Assembly: GCA_947585865.1 (NCBI GenBank)
Contig: CANPXH010000007.1
Location: 1 to 64,000, forward strand
Source: an uncultured Clostridia bacterium
GTDB lineage: Bacteria > Bacillota > Clostridia > Lachnospirales > CAG-274
Length of the DNA: 64,000 nt
Direction of reading: 5' to 3'
In this document: positions 30,996 through 43,117 of the stretch, in pieces
Position numbering within the stretch: position 1 is the first letter of the stretch
Layout of the letters: the number at the start of each line of letters is the position of its first letter
The notes under the pieces: model-generated
The model's database searches: none
Told to the model about the DNA's origin: nothing
What the model saw: only the letters and a program-made list of their open reading frames with translations
Position numbers and translations under genes: made by a program

Positions 30996-31245
30996 CAGCG
31001 TGTCGATAAAATCGACACGCTTGAAAGAAATGCTTTTTGGCATTTCTTTCAGTTAACTGTGGTAGGAACCAGCCGTGTTTTCTGTAATTTAGGCATAAAT
31101 GCTTAAATTACAGAAAAGTTCCTGTCCTCGGAGGAAATGAATTCCTCCTGCGGATTAAAGTCTGCGACGCTTTTTTTCACACCATTCTTATTGATTATTT
31201 CTTTTTGGGTTTTAAATTTTATTTTTTCGATAGTACGAGTAAAAC
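30996..31245 (-). mobile_element. Dispersed non-coding hairpin element, copy B (MITE-like)
   Basis: Reverse-complement copy of 22165-22401 with a different central hairpin (31082-31113) and flanking 14-bp direct repeats. Confidence 0.75.
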
Positions 31246-31259
31246 ACAAGTATTTTATT
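31246..31259. repeat. 14-bp direct repeat flanking hairpin element B, right
   Basis: acaagtattttatt. Confidence 0.9.
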
Positions 31260-31323
31260 GTATTTATATGTGTTTTATGGTAAAATATAATTAGCTTTGA
31301 AAAAATATATAGGAGGTATTTAT

Positions 31324-33267
31324 ATGAAAAAATTATTGGCATTGATATTATCGGCTGTAATGCTGACATCCTTTAATGTATATGCTCAGAATGAAGAATA
31401 TGAGCAGGTAGTATCAAAAGTAAAAAATGTACTGGATATAGGAAATTACGACAATTTTGAATGTACGGAATATTCTGACAAAGGCAAATTATTTCTCAAT
31501 ATGAGCTGGAGCAATAAAGACAATAATAGTTCCGTAGATGTTAACTGTGACAATGAGGGAAATATATATAATTACTATATATATGACAATAACGAAAATA
31601 AAACCCAGATATACAATGAAAACGAATGCAAACAAACTGCCGATGCTTTTCTTAATAAAATACTCGGCGAAAAATATAGCAGCATAAAATATATGGATTA
31701 TTATTTGAATTACAATTCATATTCTTATACCTACAATATCGTAAATAACGGTATACCTTTTTCATCGGACAAAATAAATATAAATGTTAATAAATATACG
31801 AATACTGTTATGAATTCAAGTATACCTTATTTTCTTTTTAATATCCAAACGGATAATTTTTCTTCCGCAATAGGAACGGAAAAGGCAAATGAAATTTTAA
31901 AAAATAAATTTGATATGGTATATATCACAATATACGACTATGAAAACGAAAAATACAATATCATTCCCGCTTATGCACCGAAATACTACCATATGGATGC
32001 CATAACAGGAGAAAAATTCGATAATGATTTCTTTCATTATGACTACGGCACAACAGAAGCGGCAGCTTCCGGAAATGCTAAGGCTATGAGTTCAAAAGAT
32101 GAGGAATATATAAACCTTACAGAAGCGGAGAAAAATGAAATAAATGATCTTAAATCTATAATTAAGCCTGAATATGCTGTAAATAAACTCAATTCACTTT
32201 TCGGCTTAAATATAAATGCATCGGATATAAATTATAACTATTATAAAAATAAAATAGAAAATAAAAATTATTATAATTTAAATATAAATTACAATAAGGA
32301 TATGGATATATATGCTTCCTTTGATCAAGAAGGAAGACTCATAAGCTTTAATAAATACATGGATTATGAAAATAATGAAAATGCAGACAGAAAAATTCTT
32401 AGGGAAAAGGCTGAAGCTATTATAAAAAGCAACTATCCCTCCCTTGATTTTGCTCTCAGAGATGAAAATAACGAAAGGCCTGTATTTAATTTTGACGTTT
32501 TCAGAAACGGTATATTATCCGTAGATGAAGGTATAAGAATAGAATTCAACGGTGATTCCCAGGTAATGTATGCCGATTTTAATATTAAAAGCTATATAAA
32601 TTATCCTCCCGTAAATGCCGCCGTTACAAAGGATGAGGCCTTTAATAAGGCAATGAGCGAATTTCCTCTTGAAATGTCATATTTTGTCGTTTTTAACAAT
32701 AGCTCAGGCATATATAATGTATACGATATATATAATATAAACGCTTCATATGCCGTAGACGCAATGACGGGAGATATTATAAGCATAGAAAACGGAAGAC
32801 CAATTTCAAAAAACAATAACAAAATAAATGCATATAAGGACATAAGCGACCAATGGTATGCCGATATGGCCACAAAGCTTCTTTATATGGATTTTCGTTT
32901 TGAGGGAGATAATTTTGAAGGTGACAAACCTCTTACATTTGCGGATTTTGAAAAATTTTATTTTAAGGATAACAATATAAAATATGCTATGGAAAATAAA
33001 AACAACTATGACAAATATTCAAAGGATCCCAACAGACCTCTTACACGCTATGAATTTGCTGAAATTTTCAGCGATATTTTAGGCTATGGCAAAATAACAG
33101 GTCTCGATATTTACAAGCCGCCTTACAATGATATTGAAAATAACGGAAGCGTAGCAATATTAAAGGGTCTAGGACTTTTGGACAATGCTGACGAATACAA
33201 CGGAAACAATATTATTACAAGAGCGGAAGCCGCAAATATTGTTTATAAAAACATTATAAACAACTGA
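31324..33267 (+). CDS. Secreted YcdB/PepSY-like repeat protein with C-terminal SLH region
   Basis: Signal peptide MKKLLALILSAVMLTSFNVYAQ; repeated YxVDAxTGxI motifs; SLH-like C-terminus. Confidence 0.8.
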   Translation: MKKLLALILSAVMLTSFNVYAQNEEYEQVVSKVKNVLDIGNYDNFECTEYSDKGKLFLNMSWSNKDNNSSVDVNCDNEGNIYNYYIYDNNENKTQIYNENECKQTADAFLNKILGEKYSSIKYMDYYLNYNSYSYTYNIVNNGIPFSSDKININVNKYTNTVMNSSIPYFLFNIQTDNFSSAIGTEKANEILKNKFDMVYITIYDYENEKYNIIPAYAPKYYHMDAITGEKFDNDFFHYDYGTTEAAASGNAKAMSSKDEEYINLTEAEKNEINDLKSIIKPEYAVNKLNSLFGLNINASDINYNYYKNKIENKNYYNLNINYNKDMDIYASFDQEGRLISFNKYMDYENNENADRKILREKAEAIIKSNYPSLDFALRDENNERPVFNFDVFRNGILSVDEGIRIEFNGDSQVMYADFNIKSYINYPPVNAAVTKDEAFNKAMSEFPLEMSYFVVFNNSSGIYNVYDIYNINASYAVDAMTGDIISIENGRPISKNNNKINAYKDISDQWYADMATKLLYMDFRFEGDNFEGDKPLTFADFEKFYFKDNNIKYAMENKNNYDKYSKDPNRPLTRYEFAEIFSDILGYGKITGLDIYKPPYNDIENNGSVAILKGLGLLDNADEYNGNNIITRAEAANIVYKNIINN

Positions 33268-33294
33268 TAAAATCAAGGAGATAACAATTATTTA

Positions 33295-34053
33295 ATGAAA
33301 ATAACAGACTTTCACGTACATCCTTTTTTAAAACAATCCCAAAACAGTTGTTTTTACAAGGATATAATAAACACTACGGAACAATTTAAAAGCGATATCA
33401 TAAGCTCAGGGATCACCCATATATGCGGTTCCGTCATAGAAAAAGTACAGGACTTTGACTCTATACACAAGCTTAATATGACAGCCCTTGAGCTTAAGGA
33501 AATGTGGGGAGATTTTTACACTCCCGGCATACACATACATCCCCATTATGTAAAAGAATCTATAGAAGAGCTTTACTTTATGTATAAAAGGGGAGTAAGG
33601 CTTGTGGGAGAGCTTGTTCCTTATTATAATGGCTGGGAAAGCTATTATGATGATAATATGCACCAAATATATGAGGTAATATCCGAGCTTGGAATGATAA
33701 TTTCAATACATACGCAGGATAATAAAGGTATAGAAAAGGCTCTTAAAGAATTCCCAAATATAATATTTGTAGGAGCTCATCCCCGTGACAAGGAGGATTA
33801 TGCCGATCATATATACAGACTTAAAAAATATGACAATTATTATATGGATCTGAGCGGAACAGGTTTATTTCGCTACGGAATGGTAAAAAATACCATAAAG
33901 GAAACAGGCAGCAGCAAAATACTTTTCGGTACGGATTACCCAATATGCAATCCAAAAATGTATGTACAGGCAGTTCTTTTTGAAAAGATATCACAAAGAG
34001 ATAAGGAAAATATACTATATAAAAACGCCGAGAGCTTATTAAAAAATTTATAA
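33295..34053 (+). CDS. Amidohydrolase/TatD-like metal-dependent hydrolase
   Basis: MKITDFHVHPF, GIHIHPHYV, IFVGAHPRDKEDY, ILFGTDYPICNPKMYV. Confidence 0.85.
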   Translation: MKITDFHVHPFLKQSQNSCFYKDIINTTEQFKSDIISSGITHICGSVIEKVQDFDSIHKLNMTALELKEMWGDFYTPGIHIHPHYVKESIEELYFMYKRGVRLVGELVPYYNGWESYYDDNMHQIYEVISELGMIISIHTQDNKGIEKALKEFPNIIFVGAHPRDKEDYADHIYRLKKYDNYYMDLSGTGLFRYGMVKNTIKETGSSKILFGTDYPICNPKMYVQAVLFEKISQRDKENILYKNAESLLKNL

Positions 34054-34169
34054 AATTTTATAAAATAATTGTAGAATTATTCCTTTTATTATGGTATAAT
34101 ATTTAAGGTTGTATATCCAAAAAATAAGCCAATTTTATTAACATTTTGTTGATAAGTATGTGTATATCC

Positions 34170-34290
34170 TGTTATTTATTCACAAAATTTCTTTATTTTA
34201 CTTTAAAATCCATACTTATCCACAATTGTTAATAAGTCCAAAATATATACAATTTTTATATATAATAATAATGCGAAAGGAATAAAATTT
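34170..34290 (+). other. oriC: Predicted oriC segment upstream of dnaA
   Basis: DnaA-box matches TTATTCACA (34176-34184) and TTATCCACA (34216-34224) in AT-rich DNA. Confidence 0.7.
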
Positions 34291-34294
34291 TATG

Positions 34295-35626
34295 ATGACA
34301 GCTAAGCAATATTGGCAGAAGGCTCTTGAGATAATAATGACCGAATTAAATGATGTGACATATACCACATTTATAATACCTATAGAGCCTGTAAGCTATA
34401 CCGACAATATGTTCATATGTACATTGAGCATAAATATAAGAGCCTATAAAGATATGATAAAAAAATATTCTTCCACCATAGACAAGGCTCTTACTCAAGT
34501 TTTCGGCAAAAAGATGAGGTTTGTTATAGATTCCGATCTTGAAGAGGAAGAAAAGGAAAATGAAGGAAACATAACTCCCTTTAAAAAATCAAGGGTAAGG
34601 GAAAACGGACTTATAGATAACTATCGTTTTTCAAATTTCATAGTAGGTCCTTCCAACAATATAGCTCATGCAGCGGCTGTGGCTGTGGCCGACAATCCCG
34701 GTGAAGACGATACATACAATCCTCTTTTTCTATACGGAGGAGTAGGTCTCGGAAAGACACACCTTATACACGCCATAGGCAATCACATATGTGAATATAA
34801 TCCAAATGCAAACATACTTTATGTCTCCTGCGAAAAATTTACAAATGAGCTTATAGAGGCTATAAAGTACAAAAAAACATTGGAATTCAAGGAAAAATAC
34901 AGAAATCTTGACGTTCTTTTAATAGACGACGTTCAGTTTCTTTCCGGCAAAGAAGGCGCTCAGGAAGAATTTTTCCATACGTTCAATTCCCTTGTGGATG
35001 ACAAAAAGCAGATAGTTATGTGTTCGGACAGAAAACCCTCCGAAATACAAACTCTTACCGACAGACTTGTTTCACGTATGTCAAAAGGACTTATATTCGA
35101 TATTAAATTTCCCGACTTTGAGACCAGAACAGCCATACTTGAAAAAAAGGCTGAAAGCAAAAACATATCCATACCAAAGGACATACTTCAATACATAGCT
35201 TATTCCATAACATCCAATATAAGAGAAATGGAAGGAGCCCTTAATAAAATAATAATGTATGCCCGTTTCAACAACAGGATAATAGACATGGAGCTGGCTG
35301 AAGAGGTCATAAAGGAAACCATAAAAACAAACAAGAACAATATAACCGTAGAATACATACAGCAGACTGTGGCGGATTTTTACAAGGTAACCGTGGAAGA
35401 GCTGGTATCCAAAAGAAGAACACAGCCTCTCACCACATACAGACATATAGCGATGTATCTTTGCAGGAAATTTTTGGAGGACAGTCTTGAAGTGGTCGGT
35501 TACAAATTCGGAAAAAGAGACCATTCAACAGTTATGAACGGCTGTGACAGAATAAGCGCCCTTATAGAAGTAAATGAAGAAAGGGCAGGGGAGATAGCCG
35601 CTATAGAAAAAAGGATAACAGGCTAA
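34295..35626 (+). CDS. dnaA: Chromosomal replication initiator protein DnaA
   Basis: NPLFLYGGVGLGKTHLIHAIGN, DVLLIDDVQFLSGKEGAQEEFFHTFN, GKRDHSTVMNGCDRI; ATGATG start. Confidence 0.98.
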   Translation: MTAKQYWQKALEIIMTELNDVTYTTFIIPIEPVSYTDNMFICTLSINIRAYKDMIKKYSSTIDKALTQVFGKKMRFVIDSDLEEEEKENEGNITPFKKSRVRENGLIDNYRFSNFIVGPSNNIAHAAAVAVADNPGEDDTYNPLFLYGGVGLGKTHLIHAIGNHICEYNPNANILYVSCEKFTNELIEAIKYKKTLEFKEKYRNLDVLLIDDVQFLSGKEGAQEEFFHTFNSLVDDKKQIVMCSDRKPSEIQTLTDRLVSRMSKGLIFDIKFPDFETRTAILEKKAESKNISIPKDILQYIAYSITSNIREMEGALNKIIMYARFNNRIIDMELAEEVIKETIKTNKNNITVEYIQQTVADFYKVTVEELVSKRRTQPLTTYRHIAMYLCRKFLEDSLEVVGYKFGKRDHSTVMNGCDRISALIEVNEERAGEIAAIEKRITG

Positions 35627-35629
35627 CTT

Positions 35630-35868
35630 ATATGTTGATAAGTTGATAATTATATGTTGATATATGTAAATAAATTCCTCTTCCAAATTTTACCATGTTG
35701 ATATATGTTTATATTTACATATTTATAAACAGCTTTACAACATATGATGTGAATAATTTTTATCTTTATTTATAAGGCTTAAGCTTACTTATATACTTTA
35801 TCCCCACCGCCTACTACAACTACTACTATTTATATTATTATATCATATATATAAAGGAGATCTGAAAG
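35630..35868 (+). other. oriC: Predicted oriC/unwinding segment between dnaA and dnaN
   Basis: Repeated (a/t)tgttgata(tatg) motifs at 35632, 35654, 35695, TGTGAATAA (35748-35756), TTATCCCCA (35798-35806), very AT-rich. Confidence 0.65.
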
Positions 35869-36981
35869 ATGCGTATAGAATGCAACAAACAAAATTTGAT
35901 AAATGCCATTAACACAGTTTCAAAGGCAGTCACTTCAAGATCCACACTGGATATATTGAGCTGCATACTTCTTATAGCGGACAGAAAAGGCTTCAGACTT
36001 ATAGCCAACGATCTTAAGCTGAGCATAGAAACATCAGAAATAGAATCTGAATTATATGAAAAGGGTGCAGTAGCCTTAGATGCAAGAATATTTTCGGAAA
36101 TAATAAGAAAGCTTCCTACAGATTATGTTACAATAAAAGTAGATGAAAAATACAGATGTGAAATATCATCGGGAAAATCCAAGTTTAACATAAACGGAAA
36201 CGATCCTCAACAATTCCCTATGCCGGAAGAGCTTAAAAATAATTCAGTTTCAATAGAGATAGGCTCATTTAATTTTAAAAATATGATAAAAAAGACTATT
36301 TTCTCCATATCTACAGAGGAAAACAGACCTATACTCAGAGGTGAACAGATAAAGTTTGACGAGGGTTATATAAATATAGCGGCAATAGACGGATGCAGAG
36401 TAAGCTGGAGAAGGAAAAAGGTGGACTATAACGAATATAATGAATTCGTAGTTCCGGGAAAGGCTCTTAATGAACTTTGCAGGCTTCTTCCCGATGATGA
36501 TGGCATACCCTTGAAAATAACCTTTTCTTCAATGCACGCCATGTTTGAACTGGAGCAGTGTAAAATCGTTTCAAGACTGTTAGACGGAGATTTCCTAAGC
36601 TATGAAAATCTTTTCAATTCTTCTTCATCACTTGAGCTTACCGTAAATACATCCGATCTTTTAAATGCTCTTGAACGCTCAATTATAGTGTCCGATGATA
36701 CAAGAAAAACAGATATAAAGCTTACAATAAAAAATAATTTTATAAATATAATATCCTCTTCTTCTATGGGAAAAACGGAAGAGGATGTACCGGTGAATAT
36801 AGAAAAGGGAGAAGAAATAGTTATAAACTTCAATGCAAGATTTTTGATAGACGTAATGTCTGCCTGTGAAGAGGAATATGTAAAGATATGCTTCAACACA
36901 AATAAGTCACCTTGTATAATAAAGGGAGTTGCCAACAATGATTATCAATATCTTGTTCTTCCCGTAAATCCGAGAGGCTGA
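35869..36981 (+). CDS. dnaN: DNA polymerase III beta subunit
   Basis: MRIECNKQNLINAINTVSKAVTSRSTLDILSCILL, C-terminal YQYLVLPVNPRG. Confidence 0.96.
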   Translation: MRIECNKQNLINAINTVSKAVTSRSTLDILSCILLIADRKGFRLIANDLKLSIETSEIESELYEKGAVALDARIFSEIIRKLPTDYVTIKVDEKYRCEISSGKSKFNINGNDPQQFPMPEELKNNSVSIEIGSFNFKNMIKKTIFSISTEENRPILRGEQIKFDEGYINIAAIDGCRVSWRRKKVDYNEYNEFVVPGKALNELCRLLPDDDGIPLKITFSSMHAMFELEQCKIVSRLLDGDFLSYENLFNSSSSLELTVNTSDLLNALERSIIVSDDTRKTDIKLTIKNNFINIISSSSMGKTEEDVPVNIEKGEEIVINFNARFLIDVMSACEEEYVKICFNTNKSPCIIKGVANNDYQYLVLPVNPRG

Positions 36982-36985
36982 TGCT

Positions 36986-37228
36986 ATGGAAAAAATATAT
37001 ATAAATACAGAGTACATAAAGCTCCAGCAGGCGCTTAAGCTTGCCAATATAGTTTCACAGGGATCTGATGCAAAGATGATAATAAAAGAAGGCTTTGTAT
37101 ATGTAAATGACGAAAAGTGTACTATGAGAGGAAAAAAGCTGAGAAACAGCGATGTTGTTAAAATAAAAGGCGAATTGTTTGAAAAAGATGAAGATACAGA
37201 GTTTATGATATGTGATCATGATAATTAA
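36986..37228 (+). CDS. yaaA: S4-domain RNA-binding protein YaaA
   Basis: INTEYIKLQQALKLANIVSQGSDAKMIIKEGFVYVNDE; between dnaN and recF. Confidence 0.92.
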   Translation: MEKIYINTEYIKLQQALKLANIVSQGSDAKMIIKEGFVYVNDEKCTMRGKKLRNSDVVKIKGELFEKDEDTEFMICDHDN

Positions 37229-38288
37229 AAGCTTACACCTTATAAATTACAGAAATATAGAAAATTTGGATATAGAATTCGACCAGGGTATAAATATACT
37301 TTACGGCAATAATGCCCAGGGCAAAACAAATATATTGGAGTCTATATATATGTGTGCGGCAGGAAGAAGTCTGAGGACACATATATCAAAGGAATTGATA
37401 AAATTCGGCAAGGATTCCGCCCATATTCAGCTTATAGTGAGCAAAGGTGTTTTTAAGGACAAAATAAATATACATATAAGAAAAAACAACAAAAAGGGAA
37501 TAGCCGTAAATAACGTTCATGTTAAAAATATAAACGATCTTTTCGGTACGGTTAATATAATATTGTTTTCACCGGAGGACCTTATGCTTGTGAAGGAAGG
37601 ACCTTCCGGCAGAAGACGTTATATGGATATGGAACTTTGTCAGATAAACAGACTTTATGCCGATGATCTCAGCAGATACTACAGGCTCCTTAGGGAGAGA
37701 AACACTCTTTTGAAGGATGAAAAAGCCGATGATGTTACCCTTGATGTGTATGACGAACAGCTTGTGAGATACGGCATAAGAATAATGGATGAAAGGCAAA
37801 AGTTCATAAATGAAATAAATTTAAAGGCAGATTTAATACACAGAGATATCACCAAGGGAAAAGAAGAGCTTGAAATTAAATATATACCCGATGTAAGCTC
37901 GGACAAGTACGGCAAAAAAATGCTTGAGAGCAGAGAAAGGGATATTTTGTACAAGTCTACGAATGTAGGCATACATAGAGACGATATGTCCTTTAACATA
38001 AACGGATACAACGGAAGGGAATACGGTTCACAGGGCCAGCAAAGGACAATATGTATATCTCTTAAGCTGGCGGAGGTCGAATTTGTAAAGGAAAAAATAG
38101 GATATTCTCCCATACTTCTTCTTGACGACGTATTGTCCGAGCTTGACAGGAGCAGGCAGATGTATATATTAAATTCCATAAAGGATATACAGACTATAAT
38201 AACTTCCACAGGCATAGACGATATAGCGGACAATATAGGAAAAAGAGCAAATATAATGTATGTGGAAAATGGAGATATAAAAAAATAA
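37218..38288 (+). CDS. recF: DNA replication/repair protein RecF
   Basis: LINYRNIENLDIEFDQGINILYGNNAQGKTNILESIY, LLLDDVLSELD. Confidence 0.96.
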   Translation: MIIKSLHLINYRNIENLDIEFDQGINILYGNNAQGKTNILESIYMCAAGRSLRTHISKELIKFGKDSAHIQLIVSKGVFKDKINIHIRKNNKKGIAVNNVHVKNINDLFGTVNIILFSPEDLMLVKEGPSGRRRYMDMELCQINRLYADDLSRYYRLLRERNTLLKDEKADDVTLDVYDEQLVRYGIRIMDERQKFINEINLKADLIHRDITKGKEELEIKYIPDVSSDKYGKKMLESRERDILYKSTNVGIHRDDMSFNINGYNGREYGSQGQQRTICISLKLAEVEFVKEKIGYSPILLLDDVLSELDRSRQMYILNSIKDIQTIITSTGIDDIADNIGKRANIMYVENGDIKK

Positions 38289-38439
38289 TATATTTTATAA
38301 ATTTTATTTATTAATATATAAATGTATCAAAAATAAAAGCTATATAAAACAACAAAAACACAAAAACCTCTTTTATTTTCTTTTAATTTGTGTTATAATG
38401 GTTTTATTAATGGTAATGTATACCTGTACGTTGATATGA

Positions 38440-40413
<1,974 letters not shown>

Positions 40414-40425
40414 GAGGTAATAACA

Positions 40426-42924
40426 ATGGATGAAAACAGACAATTTGACAAAATAGTCACTGCGGAGATATCCGAGACTATGAAAAGTTCATATATAGAT
40501 TATGCCATGAGCGTTATTGTTGCAAGAGCGCTGCCCGATGTAAGAGACGGTCTTAAACCCGTTCACAGAAGGATACTTTATTCTATGAATGAAATGGGCC
40601 TTGAGCCGAACAAGGCTCATAAAAAATGCGCCCGTATCGTCGGCGATACCATGGGTAAATATCATCCTCACGGAGATGCTGCCATATATGATGCTCTTGT
40701 AAGGCTGGCACAGGATTTCTCTATGAGATATCCGCTTGTAGACGGTCACGGCAATTTCGGTTCCATAGACGGATATCAAGCTGCCGCTCCCAGATATACA
40801 GAAGCAAGGCTTTCAAGAATATCTCTTGAGATGCTTGCGGATATAGATAAAAATACAGTTGATTTCCAGCCTAACTACGACGGAGATTTTATGGAGCCTG
40901 TGGTGCTTCCTTCAAGGATACCCAACCTTCTTGTAAACGGCTCCAGCGGTATTGCCGTAGGTATGGCAACTAATATACCTCCTCATAATCTTTCAGAGGT
41001 AATAGACGGTATAGTAAAGATAATAGACAATAAAATACAGGAAAACAGAGAAACCGATATAGATGAGATAGTAAATATAATAAAAGGCCCCGATTTTCCT
41101 ACAGGCGGAAATATACTCGGCAAAAGCGGTATATTCAATGCCTACAGAACAGGCAAGGGTAAAATAAAGGTAAGAGCCGAAGCAAATATAGAAACTCTGC
41201 CTAACGGAAGAGAACAGATAGTCATTACGGAAATACCTTATCAGGTAAACAAATCCCGTATGATAACAGGTATAGCCGACCTTGTCAAGGAAAAGAGGAT
41301 AGAAGGCATATCCGGCATACAGGACAATACCAATGACAGAAACGGTGTCCATATAGTAATAGAGGTAAAAAAGGATGCCTCCGCCGAGATAGTTCTTAAT
41401 CAGCTTTTCAAATATTCACAGCTTCAGGAATCCATAAGCATAAATTTCCTTGTGATAGTAAAGGGCGTGCCAAGGATACTGAACATAAAGCAAATACTTG
41501 AAAACTATATAGAGTTCCAGGAAGACGTTATAACAAGACGTACCAAATTCGATCTTGACAAGGCTTTGAAGAGACTTCATATTTTGGAAGGATTTTTAAA
41601 GGCTCTCGACAATATAGATGAGGTAATAAATATACTGAGAGGTTCCGTTACCACAAATGAGGCTAAAGAAAAGCTTATTGATCGCTTCGGCTTTACTCCC
41701 GAGCAGGTAAATGCCATATGCGAAATGCGTTTCAGGTCTCTTGTAGGCATGGAGAGAGAAAAGCTCTTAAACGAATTCAACGAGCTTACGGCCTTTGCCG
41801 AGGAAATGAGAGCTATACTTGCCGATGAGAACAAGCTCTATGAGGTAATAAAAAATGAAATACTTGAGATAAAGAGAAAATACGGTGACGAGAGAAAGAC
41901 AAGGATAATACAGGATATGGGAGAAATAGACATGGAGGATATAATAGCCGATGATATGTCTGTTATAACCATGTCTCATCTCAATTATATAAAGAGGATA
42001 TCCCTTGACAATTACAAGAGCCAGAACAGAGGCGGCAAGGGTATCATAGGTATGCAGACAAGAGATGAGGATTTTGTACAAAAGCTTTTCTTAAGCTCCA
42101 ACCACAGCTATATACTCTTCTTCACAAGCAAGGGCAAGGTATACAGAATAAAGACTTGGGAGATACCGGAAGCGGGAAGAAATGCAAAAGGTACCCCTAT
42201 CATAAATGTTATACAGCTTGACGAAGGAGAAAAAATAAACGCCGTCATACCTATAAAAGAATTCGGCATAGACCAATATCTTATGATGATAACAAAGCAT
42301 GGCGTCATAAAGAAAACTATGGCTCAGGCATTTAACAACATAAGAAAAGGCGGACTTATAGCAGTGGGTCTCAAGGAAGAAGACGAGCTTATATCTGTTT
42401 TCCTTACAAACGGAGACAATGAGGTATTAGCCGCCACTCACAAGGGTATGGCTATAAGGTTCAGCGAAAATGACGTAAGAGCCATGGGCAGGACTGCCGC
42501 CGGTGTCAAAGCTATAAAGCTGGATGAAGATGACTTTGTAATAGGTGCGGAAATAGTCGATGCCGATCACAAGGTGCTCATAGTCAGCGAAAAGGGCTTC
42601 GGCAAGTGTACCGAAATAAATAATTTCAGAATACAGTCCAGAGGCGGCAAGGGTCTCAAGGCATATAAGATAACCGAAAAGACAGGAAATATAATAGGTC
42701 TTGCCATGGTAAAGGATACCGAAGAACTTATTATGGTAACAAGCGAAGGCATAGTTATCAGAATAAGGATAAAGGATATCTCTACGGTAGGCCGTGTAGC
42801 TCAGGGCGTCAAGCTCATAAACCTTGACGAGGGCGTTACCGTTATGAGCATGGACAAAATAACCGAAGATAACGTATACGAAGTATCCTCAGAAACGGAA
42901 GAAACAGAGGAAACTGAGGAATAA
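40426..42924 (+). CDS. gyrA: DNA gyrase subunit A
   Basis: [66 protein letters not shown]. Confidence 0.98.
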   Translation: MDENRQFDKIVTAEISETMKSSYIDYAMSVIVARALPDVRDGLKPVHRRILYSMNEMGLEPNKAHKKCARIVGDTMGKYHPHGDAAIYDALVRLAQDFSMRYPLVDGHGNFGSIDGYQAAAPRYTEARLSRISLEMLADIDKNTVDFQPNYDGDFMEPVVLPSRIPNLLVNGSSGIAVGMATNIPPHNLSEVIDGIVKIIDNKIQENRETDIDEIVNIIKGPDFPTGGNILGKSGIFNAYRTGKGKIKVRAEANIETLPNGREQIVITEIPYQVNKSRMITGIADLVKEKRIEGISGIQDNTNDRNGVHIVIEVKKDASAEIVLNQLFKYSQLQESISINFLVIVKGVPRILNIKQILENYIEFQEDVITRRTKFDLDKALKRLHILEGFLKALDNIDEVINILRGSVTTNEAKEKLIDRFGFTPEQVNAICEMRFRSLVGMEREKLLNEFNELTAFAEEMRAILADENKLYEVIKNEILEIKRKYGDERKTRIIQDMGEIDMEDIIADDMSVITMSHLNYIKRISLDNYKSQNRGGKGIIGMQTRDEDFVQKLFLSSNHSYILFFTSKGKVYRIKTWEIPEAGRNAKGTPIINVIQLDEGEKINAVIPIKEFGIDQYLMMITKHGVIKKTMAQAFNNIRKGGLIAVGLKEEDELISVFLTNGDNEVLAATHKGMAIRFSENDVRAMGRTAAGVKAIKLDEDDFVIGAEIVDADHKVLIVSEKGFGKCTEINNFRIQSRGGKGLKAYKITEKTGNIIGLAMVKDTEELIMVTSEGIVIRIRIKDISTVGRVAQGVKLINLDEGVTVMSMDKITEDNVYEVSSETEETEETEE

Positions 42925-42925
42925 A

Positions 42926-42951
42926 AACTGCTGCCTGTGCGGCAGTTTTTT
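42926..42951 (+). terminator. Terminator after gyrA
   Basis: aactgctgcctgtgcggcagttttttat. Confidence 0.75.
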
Positions 42952-43117
42952 ATATTGTTGTATACATACTTTTTATATTATATAATGGCATAAAAATATA
43001 AAAACAGCCTGTAAAATATCCATATAAAAAATATAAACAGTTGAAGTAGCGGAGAAAATATAGTATAATAATATAAATGGTCAAAAATAAGAACCTTTTT
43101 AAAGGAGAATGATATAT

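Noticed and set aside
30996-31245. argS T-box leader
   Set aside because: No GGGTGGNACCGCG-type antiterminator motif; sequence matches the dispersed element at 22.2 kb instead.
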